Source: Eubacteriales bacterium (GTDB taxonomy: Bacteria; Bacillota; Clostridia; Eubacteriales; Anaerofustaceae). From it: a stretch of 64,000 bases of DNA. The stretch is taken from contig JAIKVR010000072.1 of NCBI GenBank assembly GCA_024685545.1, positions 20,322 to 84,321 of the forward strand, in the 5' to 3' direction. Numbering within the stretch: position 1 is the first letter of the stretch; every line of letters starts with the position of its first letter. Under the pieces are notes generated by a model. It did not search any database. It was not told where the DNA came from and saw only the letters and a program-made list of their open reading frames with translations. Made by a program: the position numbers and the translations under genes. Below are positions 15,832 through 24,198 of this stretch, piece after piece.

Positions 15832-16260
15832 ATGATCGTTTCAACTAAAGGACGCTATGCGATGCGCGTAATGATAGATTTGGCACAGCATAACAGCGAT
15901 GGTTCCATTCCTTTAAAACAGATCGCCGACAGGCAGGGCATTTCCGAAAAATACCTGGAAGCCATACTGAGAGCGCTGGTCGAAAACAACATTGTATCCG
16001 GTGTTCGAGGCAGGGACGGAGGCTACAGTCTCTCACGCGATCCCAGCGAACTTACGGCATGGGAAGTGATATTTGCAGTAGAAAAGGATTTCTATGCAGT
16101 CACCTGTCTTAGTCCGGGAGCCGAAACGTGCAAGAGAGAAAAAGAATGCGCCATCCTGCCAATGTGGAAGGAGTTTTATGAAGTAGTAAAGGACTTTTTC
16201 GGGAAATATACGATACAGGATCTTGCAGAAGGGATAGCTACCAGCCCTGTAATCATATAA
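15832..16260 (+). CDS. iscR: Rrf2-family Fe-S regulator (IscR-like)
   Basis: A 142-residue winged-helix regulator. The N-terminus MIVSTKGRYAMRVMIDLA is classic for Rrf2 proteins, the recognition region is ISEKYLEAILRALV, and the wing is VRGRDGGYSLSR. Three cysteines (Cys92, Cys100, Cys106) sit where IscR binds a [2Fe-2S] cluster, though spacing is 7 and 5 residues instead of the E. coli 5 and 5. It is transcribed away from iscS across two palindromes. The simplest model is that the clustered form represses iscS-iscU and itself. CymR-type Rrf2 proteins sense cysteine status without these cysteines, so the IscR role is favoured. Confidence 0.92.
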   Translation: MIVSTKGRYAMRVMIDLAQHNSDGSIPLKQIADRQGISEKYLEAILRALVENNIVSGVRGRDGGYSLSRDPSELTAWEVIFAVEKDFYAVTCLSPGAETCKREKECAILPMWKEFYEVVKDFFGKYTIQDLAEGIATSPVII

Positions 16261-16330
16261 AGTAATAGTGACAGCCTTGGTACTCCTCAAGCAGCCGTTT
16301 ATTGATCTCATATAATTGGATATTGTTTAC

Positions 16331-16363
16331 AAATGGACAGGTCTCACGACCTGTCCATTTTTC
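16331..16363. terminator. Terminator between iscR and the convergent feo operon
   Basis: AAATGGACAGGTC pairs with GACCTGTCCATTT around a four-base loop. The plus strand continues TTTTTC. The minus strand has only a short T tail (TTTG), so it is stronger for iscR. Confidence 0.88.
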
Positions 16364-16369
16364 AATATC

Positions 16370-16534
16370 CTATATAATGTCCCGGCTTTGCCTGTTCTTT
16401 TTCAGAGACTTGAAGCATGTGTTCCTCATCGGGCACTCCATGCACGCTGAGGAGCAAACACCGTTTTTCTTCATATATCTGAAAGCGTATATGAACCAGA
16501 GCAGAAGAGCTGCAACAATGATAATCTCCAGCAT
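16370..16534 (-). CDS. FeoB-associated Cys-rich membrane protein
   Basis: A 54-residue protein: one N-terminal membrane helix (MLEIIIVAALLLWFIYAF), then a short cytoplasmic tail with four cysteines in the pattern C-x3-C-x2-C-x5-C (VCSSACMECP, then NTC). This is the FeoB-associated Cys-rich family found after feoB in many Firmicutes, sometimes treated as a FeoC counterpart. The start is supported by AGGAGG, which overlaps the feoB stop codon. The cysteines may bind iron or a cluster during ferrous iron uptake; this is not proven for the family. It is short enough to be missed by automatic gene calling. Confidence 0.9.
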   Translation of the reverse strand: MLEIIIVAALLLWFIYAFRYMKKNGVCSSACMECPMRNTCFKSLKKNRQSRDII

Positions 16535-16543
16535 GATATCCTC

Positions 16544-18529
16544 CTAAAAGAGTCTGGCCGCATAATAGACGATCCCGGCGCAGACGTAGGCTATTGCGCA
16601 CTGCCCGGCGACTACGGCTATGGTCTTTGCAGTGCTGCCGAGTTCCCTTTTAATCGCCGCCACAGCCGCCACACACGGAGTGTAAAGCAGTGTAAAGGCA
16701 AGCATCGAACAGGCAGCTTCGTTTGTGAACAGCGACGAGAGTTCCTGCCCGTTCATCAGTACCTGCAGTGTGGATACGACAGCTTCCTTGGCCGCGAAAC
16801 CAGCAGTAAGAGAAGCGCAGATACGCCAGTCTCCCAGCCCTATCGGAGCAAAAAAAGGTGCCAGCAGGCTTCCCAAAATCCCAAGAAGGCTCGATGCGCT
16901 GTCCTCTGTAACGTTGAGGCGGCTGTCAAAGGTATTCAGGAACCAGATCACGATGCTGGCCATAAAGATGATCGTGAATGCCTTACGTATGAAATCCATC
17001 GCTTTCTGCTTCATGAGCATGTAGGTCGTCTTAGCGGAAGGCATACGGTAATTGGGCATCTCCATCACGAACGGTGAGGCGTTTTTTTCGCCTGAAAGCC
17101 TTTTGGCCAGTATAGCGTATATGATACCTACGAAGATACCTCCGAAATACAGGCACGCCATCACTAAAAACCGTCTTTTCGTGAAAAAAGCAGCGGTAAA
17201 CAGTGTATAGATAGGTATCTTAGCGGAACAGCTCATGAAGGGGGTCAAAAACACAGCCATGTGCCTGTCTCTTTCCGAACCGAGGGTTCGGGATGCCATG
17301 GCAGCAGGGACCGTGCATCCGAAGCCAATAAGAAGCGGCACGATGCTCTGCCCGGACAATCCGATAGTACGAAGCGGGCGATCCATAACAAAAGCGATAC
17401 GGGTCATGTAGCCGGTGTCTTCCAGCATTGACAGGAAAAAGAAGAGAGTCACGATAATCGGTATGAAGGAAAGGACGCTACCCACTCCGCTGAATACTCC
17501 ATCGATGACCATGCTCTTTACCACCGGATTCAATCCGTATGAAGTGAGCGCCCTGTCCACCAACATGGTGAGCCAGTCGATCCCCAGTGCCATAAGATCG
17601 GAAAGATAAGCTCCGATCACATTGAAGGTCAGGTAGAAGATAGCGATCATAATAAGCGCGAAGACAGGAAGCGCGCAATATTTATTCAGAAGGACTGAGT
17701 CTATTTTCTCGCTTCTTTTTCTATCGGGGCTTTCTGCCGGTTTTTTCACGCACCTTGAGCAAAGCTCCTCGATGAAGCTATAGCGCATATCGGCGATGGC
17801 TGCGTTGCGATCAAGGCCAGATTCGTCCTCCATCTCCTTAACGCTGTGCTCGATGAGCTCTTTCTCGTTATCATCCACTGAAAGCTTGTCGATAATGTCA
17901 GAGTTGCCCTCTATGAAATTCATCGCGGCAAACCGCGGAGACATTCCGGCATTCTGTGCGTGATCCTCGACAACATGGGTCACAGCGTGTATACAACGGT
18001 GCACCGGGCCAGGCCTGCAGAAATCATATATCTTAGGTTTTTCCCTGTTTTTTGCTGTTTTTACAAGAATGCGCCTGAGTTCGCTGACGCCTTCCCCCTT
18101 CGATGCCACTATCGGCACCACAGGTATGCCCAGTCCTTCACTTAAGGTTTTTATATCTATATAGCCACCGCCTGCACGTACTTCATCCATCATGTTCAGT
18201 GCCAGTACAACAGGTCTGCCCATTTCTACAAGCTGCAAGGTCAGGTACAGGTTGCGCTCAATATTCGTAGCGTCCACGATGTCAATAATCGCGTCAGGGT
18301 CGTTATTGAGGATGTAATCCCTCGTAATAATCTCTTCCGAGGAGTATGGGCGAAGGGAATAAATACCGGGAAGATCTGCGATAGTAAGATCCTTATCTCC
18401 GGAGATCAGCCCTTCCTTCATATCCACGGTCAGCCCCGGAAAGTTCCCTGTGTGCTGATTGGATCCTGTGAGTTGATTGAATAGAGTAGTCTTGCCGCTG
18501 TTCTGATTTCCCGCCAAAGCAAATATCAT
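16544..18529 (-). CDS. feoB: Ferrous iron transporter FeoB
   Basis: The 661-residue main subunit of the Fe(II) uptake system. The N-terminal ~170 residues are a GTPase domain: G1 GNQNSGKTT, G2 in NFPGLTVD, G3 DLPGIY, G4 NMMDE. A helical linker follows, then a long membrane region with two Gate-type domains. These hold the conserved GFGCTVPA near the first core and the TPFMSCSAKIPIY segment with its cysteine. The length is slightly short of the ~700 usual. Its ATG overlaps the feoA stop (ATGA). A Cys-rich small protein follows with its ribosome site overlapping the feoB stop, so all three are one operon. Confidence 0.96.
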   Translation of the reverse strand: MIFALAGNQNSGKTTLFNQLTGSNQHTGNFPGLTVDMKEGLISGDKDLTIADLPGIYSLRPYSSEEIITRDYILNNDPDAIIDIVDATNIERNLYLTLQLVEMGRPVVLALNMMDEVRAGGGYIDIKTLSEGLGIPVVPIVASKGEGVSELRRILVKTAKNREKPKIYDFCRPGPVHRCIHAVTHVVEDHAQNAGMSPRFAAMNFIEGNSDIIDKLSVDDNEKELIEHSVKEMEDESGLDRNAAIADMRYSFIEELCSRCVKKPAESPDRKRSEKIDSVLLNKYCALPVFALIMIAIFYLTFNVIGAYLSDLMALGIDWLTMLVDRALTSYGLNPVVKSMVIDGVFSGVGSVLSFIPIIVTLFFFLSMLEDTGYMTRIAFVMDRPLRTIGLSGQSIVPLLIGFGCTVPAAMASRTLGSERDRHMAVFLTPFMSCSAKIPIYTLFTAAFFTKRRFLVMACLYFGGIFVGIIYAILAKRLSGEKNASPFVMEMPNYRMPSAKTTYMLMKQKAMDFIRKAFTIIFMASIVIWFLNTFDSRLNVTEDSASSLLGILGSLLAPFFAPIGLGDWRICASLTAGFAAKEAVVSTLQVLMNGQELSSLFTNEAACSMLAFTLLYTPCVAAVAAIKRELGSTAKTIAVVAGQCAIAYVCAGIVYYAARLF

Positions 18530-18753
18530 TCGATCGCCTCCACTTCGATTCTTTTCGCTTCACTTATGAGCAGCGAAAGCAGATAGCCTCTGATCTTTAT
18601 CTGGATAGGATCTCCCAGCGGAGCCTCCTTTACCACTGTGACCGATGCCCGCGGCGTGAGTCCCATATCCAGAAGTCTCAGGCGCAGTGCACCTTCACCG
18701 CCAACAGAAGTGATTACTCCGGAGTTTCCGACTCCCAGCTTATCTAATGTCAT
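18526..18753 (-). CDS. feoA: Ferrous iron transport protein FeoA
   Basis: A 75-residue SH3-like cytoplasmic protein that assists FeoB. It has the family pattern: TLDKLGVGNSGVITSV, then LRLRLLDMGLTPRASVTVVKEAPLGDPIQIKIRG cut into the usual strands. The ATG at 18753 with AAAGGAGGGACGT upstream is preferred over an in-frame start eight codons earlier. It is the first gene of the feo operon. A promoter lies 70-100 bases upstream. No recognisable Fur box was found in the leader by eye. Confidence 0.94.
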   Translation of the reverse strand: MTLDKLGVGNSGVITSVGGEGALRLRLLDMGLTPRASVTVVKEAPLGDPIQIKIRGYLLSLLISEAKRIEVEAIE

Positions 18754-18824
18754 ACGTCCCTCCTTTATAACGAGCATACACCGAAAGCAGGCAGCATTCG
18801 GTTTGCTGTTGCTAACTCGATTGA

Positions 18825-18853
18825 ATCATATTTCTTCCCGGTGCTGTTGTCAA
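18825..18853 (-). promoter_or_regulatory. Promoter for feoAB
   Basis: TTGACA, a 17-base spacer and TATGAT lie on the minus strand. The 18754-19053 interval otherwise holds only this promoter, the divergent importer promoter and about 140 bases with no feature seen. Confidence 0.78.
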
Positions 18854-18993
18854 GCCTGTCAGCTTCAAAACAGGATTTTCCTCTTATACTAATCGATCAC
18901 ATCAGGAACAGGTTCACATGCTTTTCATTTTTTCCTCCGATACACAAGGAAGAAGATTCCATGCGCAATTGCAATAAAAAACGATACAATATA

Positions 18994-19022
18994 TTGACTT
19001 TAATGATTTAGTGCGGTATAGT
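18994..19022 (+). promoter_or_regulatory. Promoter for the amino-acid ABC importer
   Basis: TTGACT, a 17-base spacer and TATAGT lie on the plus strand, starting transcription near 19029. No T-box or riboswitch fits in the 25-base leader. Confidence 0.8.
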
Positions 19023-19053
19023 AGTAAAGTAATTTATCAAAGGGGAGATTATT

Positions 19054-19836
19054 ATGAAGAGATTATTGGTTATCCTGCTATGCGCGTTCCTTGTTCTATC
19101 CCTCGTATCATGCAGAGAGAAAGAACAGGATAACGTCACCTTTACCGTAGGATTCGATGCTGAGTTCCCACCCTACGGTTTCCAGAACGATCAGGGAGAG
19201 TATGACGGCTTCGACCTCGACCTCGCCAAGGAAGTCTGTTCAAGACGCGGATGGGAGTTCGTCGCCCAGCCAATCGACTGGAATGCCAAGGACATGGAAC
19301 TGGAAAGCGGAACTATCGACTGTATCTGGAACGGCTTTACGATGAGCGATGACAGGCTCGATAAATACACCTGGTCCAAGCCTTATATGGACAACTCTCA
19401 GGTCTTTGTCGTATCCGCTGATTCCGGGATAAAGACACAGGCCGATCTGGCCGGGAAAGTCGTAGTAACTCAGGAAGCCTCCTCTGCTCTGGAAGCGCTC
19501 GAAGGGGAAGACTGTGCAGAGCTTACAGCATCCTTTAAAGAATTGCTGGAAGTTCCGGATTACAATACTGCTTTCCTTGATCTGGAAGCAGGCGGTGCAG
19601 ATGCTGTAGCCATGGATATCGGTGTAGCAAAGTTCCAGGTCGAAAGCAGAGGCGGTAAGTTTATCATTCTGGATGAGCCTATAACAGAAGAAAAATACGC
19701 CATAGGGTTCAAGCTTGGCAATACCGATCTGAAGGATAAAGTCGAAGAGACCTTAACAGAAATGTATAAAGACGGCACATTCACCAAGATCTCGGACAAA
19801 TGGGGGCTCACTGATTCCGTCATTTTCGGCGATTAG
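19054..19836 (+). CDS. Polar amino-acid ABC importer, substrate-binding lipoprotein
   Basis: A 260-residue extracellular binding protein tethered by a lipid. The signal peptide (MKRLLVILLCAFLVLSLVSC) ends in a lipobox with Cys20. The mature part is a family 3 solute-binding protein: FTVGFDAEFPPYGF at the first strand, YDGFDLDLAKEV, the WNGFTMSDDR segment and a C-terminal YKDGTFTKISDKWG. It captures a polar amino acid or a cystine-like ligand; the pocket does not allow a firmer call by eye. GGGGAG precedes the ATG. Permease and ATPase genes follow immediately. Confidence 0.93.
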   Translation: MKRLLVILLCAFLVLSLVSCREKEQDNVTFTVGFDAEFPPYGFQNDQGEYDGFDLDLAKEVCSRRGWEFVAQPIDWNAKDMELESGTIDCIWNGFTMSDDRLDKYTWSKPYMDNSQVFVVSADSGIKTQADLAGKVVVTQEASSALEALEGEDCAELTASFKELLEVPDYNTAFLDLEAGGADAVAMDIGVAKFQVESRGGKFIILDEPITEEKYAIGFKLGNTDLKDKVEETLTEMYKDGTFTKISDKWGLTDSVIFGD

Positions 19837-19869
19837 TATTATTCCGGTCGGTTCAGAGAGAAAAGCGTC

Positions 19870-20520
19870 ATGTCTTTATCTGCAATGCTGGAGCTGCTTA
19901 TCAGGGGATTCAGGATATCCGTCAGCATATTCTGCCTCACTCTCATATTCTCATTGCCTCTCGGGCTTCTGGTCTCTTTCGGAGCTTCAAGTTCCTCAGC
20001 CCTAATAAGACTGCCTATAAAAGCGTATATATCGGTTATGCGCGGAACACCTCTGATGCTCCAATTAATGGTAGTGTATTTCGGGCCTTATTACCTGTTC
20101 GGACTGACGCTCTTTTCTTCATATCGTTTCACTGCAGCGATCATCGGCTTTGTGGTGAATTACGCAGCCTATTTCGCCGAAATATACCGCGGTGGGATGC
20201 AGGCGATTCCCATAGGACAGTATGAAGCGGCTCAAGCACTCGGCTATACCAGAAGCCAGACCTATGTCAGGATAGTGCTGCCTCAGATGATAAAAACCGT
20301 ATTGCCATCTCTCACGAACGAAGTGATCACCTTGGTAAAGGACACTTCGCTGGCTTCCGTCCTGGCTGTCAGTGAGATGTTTTCCTCAGCCAGGAAGATC
20401 GCCTCCGCCCAAACCACGATGCTGCCCTTCGCTTTTGCAGGCCTACTTTATTATATCTTCAGCTTCATTTCGGAGAAGATCATGAAGTATTTCGAAAAAA
20501 GCCTGAACTACTATAATTAG
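19870..20520 (+). CDS. Amino-acid ABC importer permease
   Basis: A 216-residue HisM/GlnP-type inner-membrane subunit with about five helices. It has the polar amino-acid permease pattern: MRGTPLMLQLMVVYFG near residue 60 and the EAA loop QYEAAQALGYTRSQTYVRIVLPQ that docks on the ATPase. A single such permease gene implies a homodimer in the complex. GAGAG lies about ten bases before the ATG. It sits 33 bases after the binding-protein gene and directly abuts the ATPase gene. Confidence 0.94.
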   Translation: MSLSAMLELLIRGFRISVSIFCLTLIFSLPLGLLVSFGASSSSALIRLPIKAYISVMRGTPLMLQLMVVYFGPYYLFGLTLFSSYRFTAAIIGFVVNYAAYFAEIYRGGMQAIPIGQYEAAQALGYTRSQTYVRIVLPQMIKTVLPSLTNEVITLVKDTSLASVLAVSEMFSSARKIASAQTTMLPFAFAGLLYYIFSFISEKIMKYFEKSLNYYN

Positions 20521-20529
20521 GTGCGGCAT

Positions 20530-21288
20530 ATGAACGTTCTTGAAATCGCAAACTTAACGAAAAGCTACAAGGGGAAGAAGGTCATCCGCGGGATCTCTCT
20601 TTCTGTCGGTAAAGGGAAAATCCTTGCGATCATCGGCCCGTCAGGTGCCGGCAAGACTACTCTACTTAGATGCGCCTCCCTGCTGGAGGAGGCGGAAGAC
20701 GGTGAAATAACCCTCCAAGGCGAAACCATAGCCTCCTCCATCGAGGGGAAAGCCGCATACTTGCCGGATAAGGAACTCAACAAAGCCCGTCGTGCCATAG
20801 GCATCGTTTTTCAGAGCTATAACCTTTTTCCCCATTTTTCAGTATTAAAGAACGTCATCGATGCTCCGCTGACGGTACTGAAGGAAGATAAACGGGAAGC
20901 GCGGGAAAAAGCGGAAAAACTCTTAATTATGATGGGTCTTGAGGATAAAATGAATGCGTACCCTTTTGAACTGTCAGGCGGACAGAAGCAGCGGGTTGCG
21001 ATAGCAAGAGCTTTGGCCATGGGTCCAAGGGTCATATTTTTCGATGAGCCGACCGGGGCGCTGGACCCGCAGCTTACCACACAAATGAGCGGATTGATGC
21101 GTTCTCTGGCGGATGACGGCATATCCGTGGTGATTGTTACTCACGAAATGTCCTTTGCCAGAGATACCGCAGACGAAATAATCTTCATGGAAAACGGGTG
21201 CATCATCGAACAGGGCGAGGCCAGAAAAGTGATAGATGCGCCTGAAAAGGAAAGAACGCGAGAATTTATCTGGGGATCGGGGAGATAG
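20530..21288 (+). CDS. Amino-acid ABC importer ATP-binding protein
   Basis: A 252-residue GlnQ/HisP-type ATPase that powers the importer. Walker A is GPSGAGKTT, the Q-loop is VFQSYNLFPH, the signature is LSGGQKQR, Walker B is VIFFDEPTGALDP and the switch His is in VTHEMSFAR. An in-frame GTG at 20521 directly follows the permease stop. The ATG at 20530 is chosen because it starts at the family N-terminus (MNVLEIANLTKSY) and a GGTG lies in front. All catalytic residues are intact. Confidence 0.94.
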   Translation: MNVLEIANLTKSYKGKKVIRGISLSVGKGKILAIIGPSGAGKTTLLRCASLLEEAEDGEITLQGETIASSIEGKAAYLPDKELNKARRAIGIVFQSYNLFPHFSVLKNVIDAPLTVLKEDKREAREKAEKLLIMMGLEDKMNAYPFELSGGQKQRVAIARALAMGPRVIFFDEPTGALDPQLTTQMSGLMRSLADDGISVVIVTHEMSFARDTADEIIFMENGCIIEQGEARKVIDAPEKERTREFIWGSGR

Positions 21289-21290
21289 AT

Positions 21291-21593
21291 ATGCAGGAGC
21301 ACGATAAGACCAAACACCTCAAAGAAAATCTGTTTAAAGCGGTTCTTCAGCTGAGAACTGAAGAAGAAGCGGCAAAATTCTTCGATGACATATGCACTAT
21401 CGGGGAGATAGATTCACTTTCCCAGAGGCTTGAAGTAGCCCGGCTTTTAAAAGAAGGAAAGACCTACATTGAGATAGTTGATCTAGTGGGAGCTTCATCA
21501 ACGACGATATCCCGCGTCAACCGATGCCTTAACTTTGGTCCCGGCGGATACACGATCGTACTTGATAGAATGGAAGAAAAGGACAACAGCTGA
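21291..21593 (+). CDS. YerC/YecD family TrpR-related protein
   Basis: A 100-residue helix-turn-helix protein related to the tryptophan repressor. It shows LRTEEEAAKFFDDICTIGEI, then SLSQRLEVARLLKEGKTYIEI, and the HTH GASSTTISRVNRCL ending in GPGGY. This matches the Firmicute YerC/YecD family, whose regulatory targets are poorly known. It starts three bases after the ATPase gene with GGGGAG nearby, so it is the last gene of the importer operon. It could regulate the importer in response to an amino acid; that is inference. Confidence 0.9.
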   Translation: MQEHDKTKHLKENLFKAVLQLRTEEEAAKFFDDICTIGEIDSLSQRLEVARLLKEGKTYIEIVDLVGASSTTISRVNRCLNFGPGGYTIVLDRMEEKDNS

Positions 21594-21753
21594 CTGCTTA
21601 GAGACGATCGATCTTCTAACAACAGGGATTGTGTCTGCAAACGCTCGCGGGACGGATGAGCATACTGTCCGACAGCATATACTCATTCCGCGCTTCAGCA
21701 GGTACATGGAGCTCCTCAAACAGGTACCGAGTCCGATTGACTGATGAAGAAAA

Positions 21754-21803
21754 ATGCCATGTGAAAAACGATTTTTGCATAACTCGTTTACACATGGCAT
21801 TTA
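21754..21803. terminator. Compound bidirectional terminator between yerC and truA
   Basis: ATGCCATGTG pairs with CACATGGCAT around a 27-base loop containing an AAAA/TTTT mini-hairpin. The minus strand continues TTTTTC, so it ends the truA transcript well; the plus-strand tail is weaker. The 160 bases before it (21594-21753) hold no supported gene. Confidence 0.75.
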
Positions 21804-22541
21804 TCATTGATATCTTACTTCCTTCAGGTACAATCCCTGGGGAGGTGCCGTAGGAGCCCCTATGGAGCGGTCACAGGATTCCACGATCTGCCTTACCTGT
21901 TCCGTAGAGAGCTTGCCCATACCCGCATACATCAGTGTACCGGCGATGATACGTACCATATTGTACAGGAAGCCGTCGGCTGTGACCGTTATTGCGATAA
22001 CATCGCCCATTCTGACTACGGTAAGCTCTGTTATATTCCGCACAGTTCCCTTAACGTAGCTGCCCGCAGACATAAAAGCCGCGAAATCTCTTTTACCTTC
22101 TATTTCCTTTGCCGCTGTTTTCATGGCAGTAATATCCAAAGGATATTTCACGTGCCAGGCACGGTTAATATAAAAAGGAGGCAGCACAGTGGCGTTGTAT
22201 ATAAGATACACGTATGTCTTTTCTTTTGCTCCGAAACGGGAATTGAAACTGAGATCCGCTTCCCTTGCGGAGGTGACACGGATATCCTTCGGCAGGTAAA
22301 AGTTCAGGCCAGCCACGATCTTTTCGCAGGAGGCAGTGAATTCTGTCTTGAAGTTTGCAGTCTGAGCTATGGCATGAACTCCGCTGTCAGTACGTCCGCT
22401 GCCGTACAGGATGCTTTTTTTACCTGTAAGTGATAGTATCGCTTTGTTGATTTCTCCCGCTACGGTATTCCCATTAAGCTGTACCTGCCATCCCGCATAA
22501 GCGGTCCCGTCATATGCGACGGTTATCACGATATTCCTCAT
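21804..22541 (-). CDS. truA: tRNA pseudouridine(38-40) synthase
   Basis: TruA isomerises uridines 38-40 in the anticodon stem-loop of many tRNAs. The 245-residue protein has VAYDGTAYAGWQVQ at the start, the catalytic Asp52 in SGRTDSGVHA and the C-terminal FLYNMVRIIAGTL block. Its ATG overlaps the ecfT stop (ATGA). In many Firmicutes truA is followed by rplM-rpsI; here a terminator follows directly, so those genes must lie elsewhere. Confidence 0.96.
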   Translation of the reverse strand: MRNIVITVAYDGTAYAGWQVQLNGNTVAGEINKAILSLTGKKSILYGSGRTDSGVHAIAQTANFKTEFTASCEKIVAGLNFYLPKDIRVTSAREADLSFNSRFGAKEKTYVYLIYNATVLPPFYINRAWHVKYPLDITAMKTAAKEIEGKRDFAAFMSAGSYVKGTVRNITELTVVRMGDVIAITVTADGFLYNMVRIIAGTLMYAGMGKLSTEQVRQIVESCDRSIGAPTAPPQGLYLKEVRYQ

Positions 22542-23350
22542 ATAAGTCTATAGGTGATAAACCTGGTGGCAAATATCCCTGCCATTGCGAATATTACTAC
22601 TGCGTATGCAATACGGTCCCGTTTCTCGTATTTCAATATCTTCAGTCTCGTCCTTCCCTCTCCTCCATGATAGCATCTGGCTTCCATTGCCATAGCCAGA
22701 TCATTTGCTCTCTGGAAAGCGGATACGAAGAGCGGCACCAAAAGAGGAACATACCCTTTTACTCTTTTGACGATATTCTTGCTCTCAAAATCGGCTCCGC
22801 GGGACTTCTGTGCCTTCATGATCCTGTCAAGTTCCTCTGTGAGCGTGGGTATGAAGCGCAGCGCTATACTCATCATCATGGAGATCTCGTGGGATACCCT
22901 GCCGAGGAAAGGTACTTTCTTGATCAGTGCTTCCATTCCGTCCGTCAGTTGTATGGTCGGCGTTGTGAGTGTCATCATGGAGGTGCCGGATATCAGGAGC
23001 ATCAGCCTTAATGCCATGTTGATAGAAGCCGATACGCCTTCACGTGTGATCGTTACAGGTCCTAAAGTATAAAGCGCCTCACCTGGCGTCCAGAGCAGAT
23101 TGAAGATCAGAGTCATCAATATGATGAATACGACGCCCTTTATGCCTTTCAGCACATAACCCACCGGGATCTTTGAGATTATGACGATCACGATCAGGAA
23201 AAACATAGCCGCAAAATAGCCCCAGATGTTATTTGCCATAAACAGGAATACTATATACAGAAGCGAGGCCATTATCTTCGTGCGCGGATCAAGCTTGTGG
23301 ATAACTGAATCTGTCGGATAATACTGTCCGATAACTACGTCCTTTATCAT
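22538..23350 (-). CDS. ecfT: ECF transporter transmembrane subunit EcfT
   Basis: The 270-residue membrane scaffold of the energy-coupling-factor module, which works with interchangeable vitamin- or metal-binding S components. It has about five helices, an LDPRTKI motif early on, and the two coupling motifs with Ala-Arg-Gly character: KAQKSRGADF and the later MEARCYHGGEGRT. These dock on the two ATPases. The ATG overlaps the ecfA2 stop. No S component gene lies in the window, as expected for a shared group II module. Confidence 0.95.
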   Translation of the reverse strand: MIKDVVIGQYYPTDSVIHKLDPRTKIMASLLYIVFLFMANNIWGYFAAMFFLIVIVIISKIPVGYVLKGIKGVVFIILMTLIFNLLWTPGEALYTLGPVTITREGVSASINMALRLMLLISGTSMMTLTTPTIQLTDGMEALIKKVPFLGRVSHEISMMMSIALRFIPTLTEELDRIMKAQKSRGADFESKNIVKRVKGYVPLLVPLFVSAFQRANDLAMAMEARCYHGGEGRTRLKILKYEKRDRIAYAVVIFAMAGIFATRFITYRLI

Positions 23351-24198
23351 TTCCCGAACACCCTCAAAATTTCCTTTGCAGCTTCTTTCGTCGTATACGC
23401 AGAGGTATCGATGTCAAATCCTTTTTCCTTGAGACGCTCCAGAACGCTCTTGCTCTGGGGAACATCCAGTCTGATGTTTGCCAGAAACTGGGAATCGGCG
23501 AATACTTCAGACGGAGGTCCGTATTTTACGAGCTTTCCTTCGGAAAAGACCATTATCTTATCCGCGTACTGAGCCACATCGTCCATAGAGTGGGTAACAA
23601 GCAGGATGCATATACCGAGCTCCTGATTCATGTCGCGGATCATATTCAACATTTCCTCACGTCCGACCGGATCCAGACCGCTCGTCGGCTCATCCAGGAT
23701 CATGATCGGAGGCTTCATCGCAATGACTCCAGCTATCGCGACCCTTCTCTTTTGCCCTCCCGAAAGCTCAAACGGGCTTTTGTCCTTTATCTCTTCAAAG
23801 CCGAGACCCATGATCTCCAGGCTCTGACGCACGAGGAAATCGGTCTTCTCATCGTCATACCCGAGGTTTTTCGGTCCGAAGGAAACATCCTTGTATACGG
23901 TCTCTTCGAAAAGCTGCGATTCCGGATATTGGAAAACGATACCTACTCTTCTTACTATATCCTTCATCGGAACTTTTTTATCGTTTATATCGATGTGGTT
24001 GACGATAACTGTGCCGGATGTCGGGACCAGCAGCCTGTTTATATGCTGAACGAGAGTTGATTTCCCGCTTCCGGTATGCCCGATGATACCTATAAAATCT
24101 CTGGGACCTACGTCAAAGCTGACGTTGTCCAGTGCGATCCTTTCAAATACGGTACCTTGGGAGTATATGTGGGTCAGATTCCTTACTTCAATCGACAT
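23347..24198 (-). CDS. ecfA2: ECF transporter ATPase EcfA2
   Basis: A 283-residue ATPase of the ECF module. Walker A is GHTGSGKST, the Q-loop is VFQYPESQLFEETV (typical of EcfA2), the signature is LSGGQKRR, Walker B is IMILDEPTSGLDP and the switch is VTHSMDD. A C-terminal extension of about 50 residues follows. It overlaps ecfA1 by 16 bases and ecfT by 4, so the three are expressed in fixed proportion. Confidence 0.95.
   Translation of the reverse strand: MSIEVRNLTHIYSQGTVFERIALDNVSFDVGPRDFIGIIGHTGSGKSTLVQHINRLLVPTSGTVIVNHIDINDKKVPMKDIVRRVGIVFQYPESQLFEETVYKDVSFGPKNLGYDDEKTDFLVRQSLEIMGLGFEEIKDKSPFELSGGQKRRVAIAGVIAMKPPIMILDEPTSGLDPVGREEMLNMIRDMNQELGICILLVTHSMDDVAQYADKIMVFSEGKLVKYGPPSEVFADSQFLANIRLDVPQSKSVLERLKEKGFDIDTSAYTTKEAAKEILRVFGK

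Noticed and set aside
21535..21744. 69-codon plus-strand frame after yerC
   Set aside because: It begins inside yerC in another frame, lacks a ribosome site and has no recognisable motif.
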